Part shown: positions 1 through 8,767 of the stretch, one piece after another
Layout of the letters: each line of letters opens with the position of its first letter
Position numbering within the stretch: position 1 is the stretch's first letter
Program-made: the position numbers and the translations under genes
The notes under the pieces: model-generated
What the model saw: only the letters and a program-made list of their open reading frames with translations
What the model was told of the DNA's origin: nothing
Databases searched by the model: none
Origin: Candidatus Avimuribaculum pullicola
GTDB lineage: Bacteria > Bacteroidota > Bacteroidia > Bacteroidales > Muribaculaceae
Direction: 5' to 3'
Assembly (NCBI GenBank): GCA_018716295.1
Contig: DVKC01000030.1
Span: 97,596-161,595, forward strand
Length of the DNA stretch: 64,000 nucleotides

Positions 1-608
1 GTATCACCCGACATGCGTAATTTCATTATTTCCTTTCGATATGGAATTACAAGTGTGTCGAGGATTTGCCTTATTCTCATGTTGGCAATTTGTGCTTGCA
101 TCTGGTTGAGTTGCTCTTGCGAGTAGTTGCGTCCTGTGACAATATAAAATTGTGAACCCGATGACTCTCGCTTTGGGTTTACCGAGTCGGCTTGTCGAGC
201 GGCAGCCAATGCACCTTTCTTGTGGAAGAATTGTGGATATGCAATTTCGGCCTCGATGTTATAGCCAGGCCCGCCCGCACCGAGCATTGCGTCGGATGCG
301 GCATTTTTTGAATCGGGGTCACCCGTTTGTATCATGAATTGATTTATGACACGGTGAAACAGCACATCGTTGTAGAAACCTTCTTTTACCAATTTCAGGA
401 AATTGTCGCGGTGTTTGGGTGTTTCGTTGTATAATTCTACAGTGAAGTCGCCCATTGTGGTTTTGAAAGCGACTTTTGTCCGACCGTTGTCGGCATTTGT
501 GCTGGTTTGTGTCATTGTTTTGTTATTGTTGTTTGTGTTATTGGCATTGCAGCTCAAGCATGTTACCGCCATGACGATAACTATTGAAATGATATTTAAT
601 ATTTTCAT
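1..608 (-). CDS. Cyclophilin-type peptidyl-prolyl cis-trans isomerase, lipoprotein (3' end outside window)
   Basis: Catalyses cis-trans isomerisation of prolyl bonds, probably as a periplasmic folding helper anchored in a membrane. The start at 608 gives a lipoprotein signal, a hydrophobic stretch ending in C-L-S-C with the lipobox Cys at residue 20, followed by an Asn/Thr-rich linker. The cyclophilin domain begins near residue 47 (K-V-A-F-K-T-T-M-G-D-F) and carries the family signatures F-H-R-V-I, F-M-I-Q-T-G-D-P and S-G-S-Q-F-Y-I-V. The frame stays open to base 1, so the C-terminus lies beyond the window. Family assignment is firm; substrates are unknown. Confidence 0.93.
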   Translation of the reverse strand, partial: MKILNIISIVIVMAVTCLSCNANNTNNNNKTMTQTSTNADNGRTKVAFKTTMGDFTVELYNETPKHRDNFLKLVKEGFYNDVLFHRVINQFMIQTGDPDSKNAASDAMLGAGGPGYNIEAEIAYPQFFHKKGALAAARQADSVNPKRESSGSQFYIVTGRNYSQEQLNQMQAQIANMRIRQILDTLVIPYRKEIMKLRMSGD

Positions 609-616
609 ATATTTAT

Positions 617-994
617 TCAAATAATAGAAGTGGGGTATAGACGCTTATATATGCGTCGGAAGTTGTCGTTGCTTTGGCAAAGCTCGGCAGCATGTTCACG
701 GTAGTCGTCACCCCAAATTCCCGAGATAAGGTCGGCGAGATATCTATGTTCACGGTCTTTGGCAATCGCAGCCTTTATGAGGGTGTCAATTGCCGATGCG
801 TATTTTTGCGGGTCGATGGCATTCAAGTATCGAGCCGTGCTTACAATAAATTGACCTATATTGTCAACGGCGATGATGTTATCGACCAGTTCAGGTAAAA
901 TAGGGTCGATATTGTCGATATTGTTTGCTATATATTCATAAGTTAGCAATCCGTTAGGGTCTTTTGCTAATTTTTTCTTCAATATTTCGTCCAT
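617..994 (-). CDS. Hypothetical protein, 125 aa, all-alpha-looking
   Basis: I do not recognise a family. The longest frame begins at 1093, but that would include the promoter. I chose the ATG at 994 (M-D-E-I-L-K-K-K-L-A-K-D-P) because a good -7 box lies at 1025-1032, upstream on the same strand. The product is soluble, acidic and rich in Ile, Asp, Asn and Ala, has no signal peptide or membrane segment, and has a helical repeat feel (several short I/L/A-rich blocks). It stops 8 bp before the start codon of the downstream cyclophilin gene on the same strand, so the two may be co-transcribed. Confidence 0.7.
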   Translation of the reverse strand: MDEILKKKLAKDPNGLLTYEYIANNIDNIDPILPELVDNIIAVDNIGQFIVSTARYLNAIDPQKYASAIDTLIKAAIAKDREHRYLADLISGIWGDDYREHAAELCQSNDNFRRIYKRLYPTSII

Positions 995-1024
995 AGAAAT
1001 AATTGTGGATAATTGTTTGTGCCG

Positions 1025-1032
1025 CAAAGATA
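1025..1032 (-). promoter_or_regulatory. Bacteroidetes -7 box (TATCTTTG) for the 617-994 gene
   Basis: The reverse strand reads TATCTTTG, matching the Bacteroidetes -7 consensus TAnnTTTG. It lies about 30 bp upstream of the ATG at 994. The -33 element is not clear. Confidence 0.55.
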
Positions 1033-1116
1033 GTGCAAGGTGAGCGCAAAAGCAAAAATGTGCCCGCACAATTTTTATTTTGCCGGGCTGCATAGGCCTT
1101 ATTCAAATAATATAGC

Positions 1117-1187
1117 TGCGCCTCGGCAATACAATAAAAATCAGCGAGCTGTTTTTTTGTATTGCACTCGACTTTCGCTATATTTGC
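1117..1187 (+). repeat. Dispersed promoter-bearing repeat, copy 1
   Basis: About 70 bp that recurs, in opposite orientation, twice in tandem at 11821-11968. The shared blocks are TGCGCCTCGGCAAT, an A/T-rich middle with TTTTTTTGTATTGC, and CTCGACTTTCGCTATATTTGC. It contains a complete promoter: TTTG at 1156-1159, a 19-bp spacer and TATATTTG at 1179-1186. Here it reads into the Omp85-like gene. Confidence 0.75.
1156..1186 (+). promoter_or_regulatory. Promoter of the Omp85-like gene inside the repeat
   Basis: TTTG at 1156-1159 and TATATTTG at 1179-1186 are separated by 19 bp, a textbook Bacteroidetes sigma-70 promoter. Predicted transcription begins near 1193, about 20 bp before the GTG at 1211. 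This excludes the longer upstream open frame as coding. Confidence 0.7.
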
Positions 1188-1210
1188 GCAATCTTTTTGA
1201 ATATCTTATC

Positions 1211-2473
1211 GTGAGAAAGTTTTTTACCATTTGTTTAACTTTTTTGCTGGTTGCCATTTTTGCTAAGAGCTCGGAATTAAGGGCTTGCAGTTGTACTGCC
1301 GATACTATATCTCACTTCGATACTGCGTGTGCGGAAGTTGGTAGTATCAAAGTGGAGGCGGCAAGTGATAGCGTTGTTACAAATGAAATCGGTGTTGCAG
1401 CTGTTGATACAGTAGTGAAGAAACGCAATGTAATACAACGTTTTTTCGATTATTTCGGGAATGCCAACAAGGAGCGTAGCGACAAGAAGTTTGATATAAG
1501 TTTTATCGGTGGCCCATTTTATAATTCGGCATTGGGTGTCGGTATAGGTGTTGTCGGGTCGGGGCTTTATCGCATCAAGGGGTGCAGCCGTGAATTGCAG
1601 CCATCGAATGTGTCGATTTTCGGAAGCGTTTCGACAACAGGTTTCTATATGATAGGCATAAGGGGCAACAATATCTTTCCCGAGGAGCGGTTCAGGATAA
1701 ATTACACGATGAATTTTTATTCCATGCCATCATATTACTGGGGAATAGGGTATGACAATGGCGACAATGACGATAATCGCACGAAGATGGATAGATGGCA
1801 AGCCGAGATTAAAGGCGAATTTATGGTCAAGGTTGCCGATAATTTTTATGCAGGGGCATTGTTGGCGTGGGATTACATACGTGGTGGCGGTGTGGAAAAG
1901 AACGCCTATCTGTTTGAAGGCATGGACTTGATTACACGCAATTATGGCATGGGGGTGACGTTGCAATATGATTCGCGCGACTTGATAAACAATGCAAGTC
2001 GTGGAGTGTATGTATGCGTAAATCAGATGTTTCGTCCACGTTGGCTGTGGAACGATTATGCTTTCAGCAGCACTGAGTTTATTGCGAGTGTTTACAAGCA
2101 GGTGTGGAAAGGTGGGTTGATAGCTGGTGACCTGCGTGGAAAATTCAATTTTGGCGATCCGTCTTGGGCAATGATGTCGAAGTTGGGTGGCAGCACAGCA
2201 ATGCGAGGTTACTATGAAGGTCGATACCGCGACATGCACTATATGGCGGCGCAGGTGGAATTGCGGCAACATGTGTGGCATCGTAATGGAGCTGTAGTGT
2301 GGGTCGGAGTGGGAAACGTGTTCCACGACCGCAAGTCGTTCAAGCATATATTGCCTAATTATGGTTTCGGCTACAGATGGGAGTTCAAGAAGCGTGTCAA
2401 TGTGCGACTCGATGTCGGGTTTGGCAAGCCGGGCCAGTACAGTTTCATGTTTAATATCAACGAGGCATTTTAG
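1211..2473 (+). CDS. Omp85/BamA-TamA-like outer-membrane beta-barrel protein, no POTRA domain
   Basis: A predicted 16-strand-type outer-membrane barrel of the surface-antigen (Omp85) family. I start it at GTG 1211, which gives a clear signal peptide (R-K-F-F-T-I-C-L-T-F-L-L-V-A-I-F-A); the frame is open back to 1040 but that part is the promoter repeat. The C-terminal half shows alternating aromatic/polar strands and the Omp85 loop-6 signature G-G-S-T-A-M-R-G-Y-Y-E-G-R around residue 325-340. The last strand ends F-M-F-N-I-N-E-A-F, with the terminal Phe favoured for Bam recognition. At 420 aa there is room for only a short linker before the barrel, so POTRA domains are absent and a role in general barrel assembly is unlikely. 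Substrate unknown. Confidence 0.85.
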   Translation: MRKFFTICLTFLLVAIFAKSSELRACSCTADTISHFDTACAEVGSIKVEAASDSVVTNEIGVAAVDTVVKKRNVIQRFFDYFGNANKERSDKKFDISFIGGPFYNSALGVGIGVVGSGLYRIKGCSRELQPSNVSIFGSVSTTGFYMIGIRGNNIFPEERFRINYTMNFYSMPSYYWGIGYDNGDNDDNRTKMDRWQAEIKGEFMVKVADNFYAGALLAWDYIRGGGVEKNAYLFEGMDLITRNYGMGVTLQYDSRDLINNASRGVYVCVNQMFRPRWLWNDYAFSSTEFIASVYKQVWKGGLIAGDLRGKFNFGDPSWAMMSKLGGSTAMRGYYEGRYRDMHYMAAQVELRQHVWHRNGAVVWVGVGNVFHDRKSFKHILPNYGFGYRWEFKKRVNVRLDVGFGKPGQYSFMFNINEAF

Positions 2474-2684
2474 ACAATAGGATTTGGTGCCTAAGTGGCA
2501 TGATGGTAATTGTGCTTGTGCACTGGTAAAATAATGTTAAATTGGTGCGTGGCGGGTGCTGTACACGATTATTCTTATTATTTTTACTCTTTGAAAAATA
2601 TTGCCTTGTTATTTGGGCTTGTTTTTAACCACTAATACTTAAAAAAAGTGTGTGTGCTGGTAAGGCAACCCTTTAAATTCGATT

Positions 2685-3059
2685 ATGGAAAGAAAAAAGC
2701 AAATAGTAATAGTTGACGATGCAGCAGTTATTGCAAAAGTTGTGTCGATGTATCTCAAAGAATACAATTGTGTGTATCACTCCAACCCATTGCAGACGAT
2801 AAAGTGGTTGGCCAATAATGAGCTTCCCGATTTAATCGTAACAGACTTGCGTATGCCTGAAATATCGGGGCGCGAGTTTCTGGCTTATTTGAAAGGCAAT
2901 GAATTTTACAAGAATATACCTGTGATAATATTGTCGTCGGAAGATAGCACCTCGGATCGCATCAAGTTGCTTGAAGAAGGAGCTGTGGACTATATAGTGA
3001 AGCCGTTCAACCCGCTTGAGTTGAAGACGCGCATAAGAAATGTATTGACAAGGTACTGA
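2685..3059 (+). CDS. Stand-alone response-regulator receiver protein (CheY-like)
   Basis: A single receiver domain of 124 aa with no output domain. All phosphorylation residues are present: acidic pair D11/D12, phospho-acceptor D54 in V-T-D-L-R-M-P, S84/S85 at the switch position and K106 in V-K-P-F. It lies 4 bp before the initiating sugar transferase gene, so it probably acts on polysaccharide synthesis by protein-protein contact rather than by DNA binding. No histidine kinase is encoded nearby. The 211 bp upstream (2474-2684) are A/T-rich and show no gene. Confidence 0.92.
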   Translation: MERKKQIVIVDDAAVIAKVVSMYLKEYNCVYHSNPLQTIKWLANNELPDLIVTDLRMPEISGREFLAYLKGNEFYKNIPVIILSSEDSTSDRIKLLEEGAVDYIVKPFNPLELKTRIRNVLTRY

Positions 3060-3063
3060 TGTT

Positions 3064-4236
3064 ATGATTTATATAGGAGAAACCGATAACACATTCCGTT
3101 ACTTTTGGAACTTGCTTGACGGGAATTTACACCGCCTGTCGGGTGCAACTGCCGAGGCCGAGGCACGGTTGTTGCTGGGCAAGTCGTCCAGTGGAAACCG
3201 TTCGGAATTATTCTTCATAGAGGCGCATACGGTGGAGAAGGTGCGCAGTTGCATTGACTACCTTAAATCGGTTTATCCGCGTGCATACCTGGTGCTTGTG
3301 TACAATCATGATGATGGTGAACACGACTCCAAGCAATATGAAACAATGGGCTTCAATGACATGATGCCCGACGACATAAGCAAGGATGATTTTCGCCAAC
3401 GGCTATATGTTATAAACTTTGTCACTAAGAAGTTGCGTGATACCGACCTCCATGAGGGGAAGGTGAAATTGTTCAAATTGCCAATAGGAATACGCATTTT
3501 TGACATACTGTTTTCGTTGGGCGCACTCATTGTGCTTTCACCCTTGATGCTTGCAGTGGCTCTTGCCATCAGGCTTGAGAGCAAGGGACGCGTTATTTAC
3601 AAGTCGAAGCGCGTGGGTAGCAATTACAAGGTGTTCGACTTCTTGAAGTTCCGCTCGATGTATGCCGATGCCGACAAGCGTTTGAAAGAATTGAGCCAGT
3701 ATAACCAGTATGCTGCCGATAAAGATAAAAAAGATGATGCTTCGGCGCAGAAAATACACATTGATAGTAGTGGCATTGAAAATGCCGACCTGTCTAACAT
3801 GCTCATTGGCGATGACTATATAATCGAAGAGGAGAAATACCTTGACAGTATAGTGGAAGAGCAGAAAAATGCGTTTGTGAAATTTGAGCATGACCCGCGC
3901 ATCACCAAGGTCGGACGATTTATACGCAAATACAGCATTGATGAACTCCCGCAATTGTTCAACGTGCTCAAAGGCGACATGTCGATAGTGGGAAATCGGC
4001 CTTTGCCGCTTTATGAGGCAGAATTACTCACTAATGACGAAGATGCCTTGCGGTTCATGGCTCCAGCGGGGCTTACCGGGCTGTGGCAGGTTGAGAAACG
4101 AGGTGAAGGTGGACGGTTGTCGGCCGAAGAACGCAAACAGCTCGACATAAAGTATGCAAAAACTTACAGCTTGTGGCTGAATATAAAGATAATTTTCCGC
4201 ACATTCACGGCTTTTATTCAAAAAGACGATGTGTGA
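3064..4236 (+). CDS. Exopolysaccharide initiating sugar transferase (undecaprenyl-phosphate sugar-1-P transferase)
   Basis: Transfers a sugar-1-phosphate to the lipid carrier undecaprenyl phosphate, the first step of exopolysaccharide or capsule synthesis at the inner membrane. Residues 1-130 look like a degenerate receiver-like domain (alternating hydrophobic strands, no acidic phosphorylation pocket seen). A membrane hairpin follows at about 147-172 (F-D-I-L-F-S-L-G-A-L), then the bacterial sugar transferase domain with K-S-K-R-V-G, F-L-K-F-R-S-M, D-E-L-P-Q-L-F-N-V-L-K-G-D-M-S-I-V-G-N-R-P and G-L-T-G-L-W-Q-V. An acidic/Lys-rich insertion at about 215-270 is longer than usual. It is the second gene of the cluster and follows the receiver gene by 4 bp. 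Confidence 0.9.
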   Translation: MIYIGETDNTFRYFWNLLDGNLHRLSGATAEAEARLLLGKSSSGNRSELFFIEAHTVEKVRSCIDYLKSVYPRAYLVLVYNHDDGEHDSKQYETMGFNDMMPDDISKDDFRQRLYVINFVTKKLRDTDLHEGKVKLFKLPIGIRIFDILFSLGALIVLSPLMLAVALAIRLESKGRVIYKSKRVGSNYKVFDFLKFRSMYADADKRLKELSQYNQYAADKDKKDDASAQKIHIDSSGIENADLSNMLIGDDYIIEEEKYLDSIVEEQKNAFVKFEHDPRITKVGRFIRKYSIDELPQLFNVLKGDMSIVGNRPLPLYEAELLTNDEDALRFMAPAGLTGLWQVEKRGEGGRLSAEERKQLDIKYAKTYSLWLNIKIIFRTFTAFIQKDDV

Positions 4237-4270
4237 ATATTTGTTTTTCAACCAAGACAAGAAACAATAT

Positions 4271-5044
4271 ATGAAATTAATCAGTATAATAGTCATATCG
4301 GTAATGGCAATGACTTCGGCCTTGGGTGTCAAGGCGCAGAATGCCTCGGCAAAGCCTGTGATAATAGGCAGTGCGGCAATCGACTCGCTGTGGAATGCCA
4401 TCGACCGTTATGACGAGATTGAGCTGCCTCCATTGTCGGTGTTCCTTGCCACTGCCGAGCAGCATCCGTCAATCAAGACCTTTGAAACTGATTTTGCTGC
4501 GGCTTATGCCGAAATGGCATTAATTAACCGTGAATGGCTTAATTATGTGCGTTTCCAAGCCAATTATCAATATGGTTATAATTCTTACTGGTCAAATGGC
4601 TATTTGGTAGAGGGTATAACGTATGACCAAAGCAAGCAAGCTGGCCACAGTTATGGTGTGGGTGTGTCGTTCAGCCTTCCATTGGGCGACATTTTCACAC
4701 GTAAATATAAACGCCAGAAGCAGCAGGCTGCCATCGACAGGCTGAAGTATTCCTATGAGATGAGCCTTGAAAACCGCCGTATGGCAATAGTGGAAGCCTA
4801 TAATGCCGTAATGGCACAACTTTCGACAATACAGGTTAAAGCCGAGGCTGCAGCGTTGTATAATGCTCAAATGCGTATTACCGAGCAAGATTTCGTGAAC
4901 GGAAAAATCGATATAACGGCATTGTCGCTCGAACGTAGCCGACGCTCGCAAGCTATCTCGGATTACGAACAATCGAAAGTGTCGCTGTACAATGCCATCA
5001 CGATGCTTGAGATGATGACAAATATCGCCATAATACGTCGATAA
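4271..5044 (+). CDS. Short TolC-like outer-membrane channel subunit
   Basis: Probable periplasmic/outer-membrane partner of the Wzz/Wzc-like protein encoded next. The ATG at 4271 is preferred over 4229 because it begins a signal peptide (M-K-L-I-S-I-I-V-I-S-V-M-A-M-T-S-A-L-G-V-K-A-Q). The body has helical, Ala/Gln/Glu-rich segments and amphipathic strands (R-F-Q-A-N-Y-Q-Y-G-Y-N and Y-G-V-G-V-S-F-S-L-P-L-G) typical of TolC repeats. At 257 aa it is about half the length of TolC, consistent with one rather than two structural repeats. Assignment to the TolC superfamily is by eye; a dedicated export channel is inference from context. Confidence 0.65.
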   Translation: MKLISIIVISVMAMTSALGVKAQNASAKPVIIGSAAIDSLWNAIDRYDEIELPPLSVFLATAEQHPSIKTFETDFAAAYAEMALINREWLNYVRFQANYQYGYNSYWSNGYLVEGITYDQSKQAGHSYGVGVSFSLPLGDIFTRKYKRQKQQAAIDRLKYSYEMSLENRRMAIVEAYNAVMAQLSTIQVKAEAAALYNAQMRITEQDFVNGKIDITALSLERSRRSQAISDYEQSKVSLYNAITMLEMMTNIAIIRR

Positions 5045-5087
5045 TCGTATATTTTTTTCACCACATCACACCGCGTTACCTATAGTT

Positions 5088-7247
5088 ATGGATATTCCAT
5101 TGTTTATATCACGTTTTTTGTACCGCAACCGTTACAAGTTGTTGATAGGCAGTATTGTCGTGACGATAATAGTGGCATATTTCACGCAATTCTTGCCCAA
5201 AACCTACACTGTGAAAACCACGATATACACAGGGCTGGTATCGGGCACGACCATTGATGAAACGGCCAACAGGCAATCGGTGGGTACGATTTTCGACAAT
5301 CTGTTTAACTTGGTGAAGGCACAAAGCACACTTGAGAATGTGTCATTAAGGTTGCTGTCGATGAACTTGATTTATGGCAACCCTAATGCCGACAACACGT
5401 ATATCTCGGCCGAGAATTACAGGTTGCTTGTATCGAGAATGCCGCAAGAAGTGCTCAACCTCGTTGACAAAAATTCGGTTGAAATCACTGCCGAAAGGTT
5501 ACGGAAAGTGGAAAAAACCTCGGGTGGCAACTATATCTATAACTTGCTTAATGGTGGCGATCCTCACTACAGTTATGCTGCATTGTCGGATGTCAAGGTC
5601 AGCCGTGTGCAGAATAGCGACATGGTAGAAATTTCTTATACCAACAATGACCCGGGCATAACTACCAATACTGTGAAACTTTTCAACGAGGAGTTGTTGG
5701 CAAGTTACAACAAGTTGCGGTATAATTCCACCAACGATGTAATCGAATATTTTGAGGAAGAGGTGGACAAATTGCGCCGCCAACTCACCCAGCAGGAGAA
5801 TGAATTGACCGAGTATAATGTTGACAACAACATCATAAATTATAATGAGCAAACGAGTGCGCTTGCTACATCATATAACAATTATCTCGATAGATACGAC
5901 GAGGCATTGATGGCCTACAGGCGGTCGTCGATGGTGATTGAGGAGATGGAGCAGCACATGACCGACAGCGAGAAACTGTATTTTTCCAATCGGGATTTCC
6001 TTGACAAACTCAACCGCTTGACCGATATAAATTCAAAGGTTGTTGAAACCGAACTTTTTTCATCGGATGAGGTTGCGTCGCGTGACGCTCGTTTGAATGA
6101 TTATAAGAAACAACTTGCCGAGAACGAGAAATCGCTTCATGAACTGTCTGACAGCATTAACGCATTTCGTTACACATCGCATGGCATGGCAAGCGATGAA
6201 TATGTGGCGCAATGGCTTACAGCGGTAATTGAAAGGACTAAAGCCGAAGCAGAAATTGAGGTACTTGATTCGCGGCGTGGCGATTTTGCTGCTACTTACA
6301 GGCAATTGTCGCCGCTTGGCACGGAAATAAAAAGGCGAGAGCGCGAAATAAGTTTTACCGAAAAATCTTATATTGAGATGCTGCACTCGCTCAATGAGGC
6401 ATACGCGCGCAAGAAGAATTTGCAACTTACCACAGCCAATCTTAACACAGTAAATGAACCTGTGTTTCCGTTGGCTCCCAACAAGAGCAAGCGGTTCCTG
6501 TATGTGGTTGCGGCATTTTGTGGCAGCATTGCATTTATAATACTTTATCAATTGTTGGTAGAGATGCTTGACCGCACGTTGCGTGACGGCGACCGCACGT
6601 TGCGCCTCACTGGAGTTGCCCCGGTGGGCGCATTGGTGGGAAAAGGTTCAGCGCGAACCCGCAAGTATGTTGATGCTTGGAATCAACTTGCGGCTGCCAA
6701 TATCTGTAGCAAGCTCAACCGTTACTTGAAGCCACGCACGGTGAATTATGTCAATGTGGTGGGTATCGACCGTCGTGAAGGAAAGAGCTTTGTCATAGAG
6801 TATCTCAAAAAAGAGTGGGAGCGGATAGGGTTGCAGGTGAAGTATGTGGATATTGACATTGAACAAACCGAAACACAGGGATATGTGCTTACTGAAGATT
6901 TCAGCTGCATTATCGACCCGAGCGAGGCGGTTAATTACAATGTAGTGATAGTCGAGCATCCGTCGTTGATGTCAAATAGTATTCCTCCCAAGATGCTGCA
7001 TCTGGCATCGATGAACTTGCTTGTCGCCAATGCCCGCCGTGTGTGGAGGAAAAGCGACACCGATACATTGAAAAATTTTGAAGAAGAAGCTGGCGGAGAT
7101 GTCCCGTTCAAGATGATATTGAACAATGCCAACCGTTTCGATGTGGAAGATTATACTGGCGACTTGCCACCATCTATGTACCATCATCGGCTGGTGACCC
7201 GCTTCATGCACATCGGGCTTACTTCACGAGGCAATGCCGTGGAGTGA
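5088..7247 (+). CDS. Wzz/Wzc-like chain-length determinant with degenerate tyrosine-kinase domain
   Basis: Polysaccharide co-polymerase, 719 aa, that should set chain length and couple synthesis to export. A cytoplasmic N-tail and TM1 (about 17-36) lead into a large periplasmic region with long coiled coils (about 210-460), then TM2 (about 467-490, F-L-Y-V-V-A-A-F-C-G-S-I-A-F). The C-terminal cytoplasmic part resembles a BY-kinase fold, but the P-loop is altered (G-I-D-R-R-E-G-K-S), Walker-type Asp residues are not clear, and there is no C-terminal Tyr cluster. It may bind nucleotide without being an autokinase. It starts 43 bp after the TolC-like gene. Confidence 0.85.
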   Translation: MDIPLFISRFLYRNRYKLLIGSIVVTIIVAYFTQFLPKTYTVKTTIYTGLVSGTTIDETANRQSVGTIFDNLFNLVKAQSTLENVSLRLLSMNLIYGNPNADNTYISAENYRLLVSRMPQEVLNLVDKNSVEITAERLRKVEKTSGGNYIYNLLNGGDPHYSYAALSDVKVSRVQNSDMVEISYTNNDPGITTNTVKLFNEELLASYNKLRYNSTNDVIEYFEEEVDKLRRQLTQQENELTEYNVDNNIINYNEQTSALATSYNNYLDRYDEALMAYRRSSMVIEEMEQHMTDSEKLYFSNRDFLDKLNRLTDINSKVVETELFSSDEVASRDARLNDYKKQLAENEKSLHELSDSINAFRYTSHGMASDEYVAQWLTAVIERTKAEAEIEVLDSRRGDFAATYRQLSPLGTEIKRREREISFTEKSYIEMLHSLNEAYARKKNLQLTTANLNTVNEPVFPLAPNKSKRFLYVVAAFCGSIAFIILYQLLVEMLDRTLRDGDRTLRLTGVAPVGALVGKGSARTRKYVDAWNQLAAANICSKLNRYLKPRTVNYVNVVGIDRREGKSFVIEYLKKEWERIGLQVKYVDIDIEQTETQGYVLTEDFSCIIDPSEAVNYNVVIVEHPSLMSNSIPPKMLHLASMNLLVANARRVWRKSDTDTLKNFEEEAGGDVPFKMILNNANRFDVEDYTGDLPPSMYHHRLVTRFMHIGLTSRGNAVE

Positions 7248-7293
7248 AAAGGTGTGCGCATGTTCCAAGTGACGAATTGCACGTTTACACTAT

Positions 7294-8754
7294 ATGAGGC
7301 CGACAGTGTGGAATAGGTTTTTCCCCGATAGTATCGAGGTTAGCAAGCAACGCTTTATGGCGTTGTTTGCCATCATCGGGCTTGCGTGTATTGCCGCTGC
7401 ATTGTCGAGTGGCAATATGATGGCTTTTGCCCTTATACTCGCTGTTCCACTTGGTATCATAACGCTGTTGTCGGTCGTCAATAGCCCGATGTTGATGTTT
7501 TTTGTAGTGTTTGTGTTCAACTATCTTGTCATGGGAGTGTCGAGGTATTATTTTGTTGCAGGAATTAGTGTCATAATGGATATTATCCTGTGGTTAGAGC
7601 TCCTGTTGATAATCATGCACAAGGTGGTGAAACGTGAAGATGGGTGGAGTAGGGCAGTGAATTTGCTCACGGTGCTGTCGCTTGTATGGACTATATATTG
7701 TGTCTTGGAGGTGGTTAATCCCTCGGCGGTGTTTGAAGCCTGGCTCATGGCTCGGCGACTTATATACCAAGGTCTGATTATGGCGGTTATAGTGTCGTTG
7801 TTGTTCACCCAGTTCAGGCAAGTGCGTTGGTTGATATTGGCATTTTCAGTGTTGACGCTGATTGCAGTGGCAAAGATATTGATGCAGCGTTTCATGGGTT
7901 TTGACTCTTATGAAATAAGGTGGTTGATAGAGTCGGAATCGCTTAAAACGCACGTTATACAGGGTGGCAGCTTGATACGCTATCCGTCGATATTTACTGA
8001 TGCGGGAAATTGCGGCTCCAACATGGGGTGTGCTGGTATATTGTTTTTATTGTTGCCTTTTTATGAAAAGAAATTAGGATTGAAGATATATTATGCCGTA
8101 GTTGGATTGTTGGCAATGTATGCCATGTTCCTGTCGGGGACGCGTGGTGCGATGATTGTGCCATTGGCAGGTTTGGCGATCTACACAATTTTGTCGAAAA
8201 ACTTCAAGGCTATGGCAATTGGCGGGGTAACGCTTGTGGGCGTTTATGTGTTTTTCGCATTCACTTACATAGGCGAGGGCAATGCACTTATCAGGCGTAT
8301 GCGCACTGCATTCCGCCCAACCGAAGATGCTTCGTTCCAAGTGCGAATGCATAATCAGGCAGCATTGCGCGAATACCTTAAAGACAAGCCATTTGGCGAG
8401 GGTGTAGGCCTCGGTGGCGTGGAAAACCGCAAGTATGCCTACCGCGTAACAACAATGATACCACATGACTCATGGTATGTGAAGATATGGATGGAAACTG
8501 GCATCGTCGGCTTGATACTTTATGTGGGTACACTTGTAGCTGTGATGTTAAAGTGTAGCCATATAGTGATGTATAAGATTAAAGACAGGGAATTGCGCGG
8601 TTATATCATAGCCATGCTGTGTGGCACATTTGGATTGATGGTTAGTGCCTATGGCAATGCGTTTCTTGGGCAGTTCCCAACGATGTTGCTGATGTTTACA
8701 TTCCTCAGCATAGCTATAAATGGCGATAAAATAAGTGTTACAACCGACAAGTAA
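7294..8754 (+). CDS. O-antigen polymerase/ligase family membrane protein (Wzy-like)
   Basis: Polytopic inner-membrane protein with about 12 hydrophobic segments and the Wzy_C/O-antigen-ligase signature region: a large periplasmic loop after the G-T-R-G-A motif (residues near 280), then F-Q-V-R-M-H-N-Q-A-A-L-R-E-Y-L and H-D-S-W-Y-V-K-I-W-M-E-T-G-I-V-G-L. It should polymerise repeat units, or ligate them to an acceptor, outside the inner membrane. No Wzx flippase gene is in this cluster, so either the flippase is elsewhere or another protein does that step. Confidence 0.85.
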   Translation: MRPTVWNRFFPDSIEVSKQRFMALFAIIGLACIAAALSSGNMMAFALILAVPLGIITLLSVVNSPMLMFFVVFVFNYLVMGVSRYYFVAGISVIMDIILWLELLLIIMHKVVKREDGWSRAVNLLTVLSLVWTIYCVLEVVNPSAVFEAWLMARRLIYQGLIMAVIVSLLFTQFRQVRWLILAFSVLTLIAVAKILMQRFMGFDSYEIRWLIESESLKTHVIQGGSLIRYPSIFTDAGNCGSNMGCAGILFLLLPFYEKKLGLKIYYAVVGLLAMYAMFLSGTRGAMIVPLAGLAIYTILSKNFKAMAIGGVTLVGVYVFFAFTYIGEGNALIRRMRTAFRPTEDASFQVRMHNQAALREYLKDKPFGEGVGLGGVENRKYAYRVTTMIPHDSWYVKIWMETGIVGLILYVGTLVAVMLKCSHIVMYKIKDRELRGYIIAMLCGTFGLMVSAYGNAFLGQFPTMLLMFTFLSIAINGDKISVTTDK

Positions 8755-8767
8755 ATCAAGTGTGGAG

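Noticed and set aside
1730..2347. 205-residue open frame antisense to the Omp85-like gene
   Set aside because: Composition is unlike a protein (His/Ile/Thr-rich), and it lies fully within a well-supported gene on the other strand.
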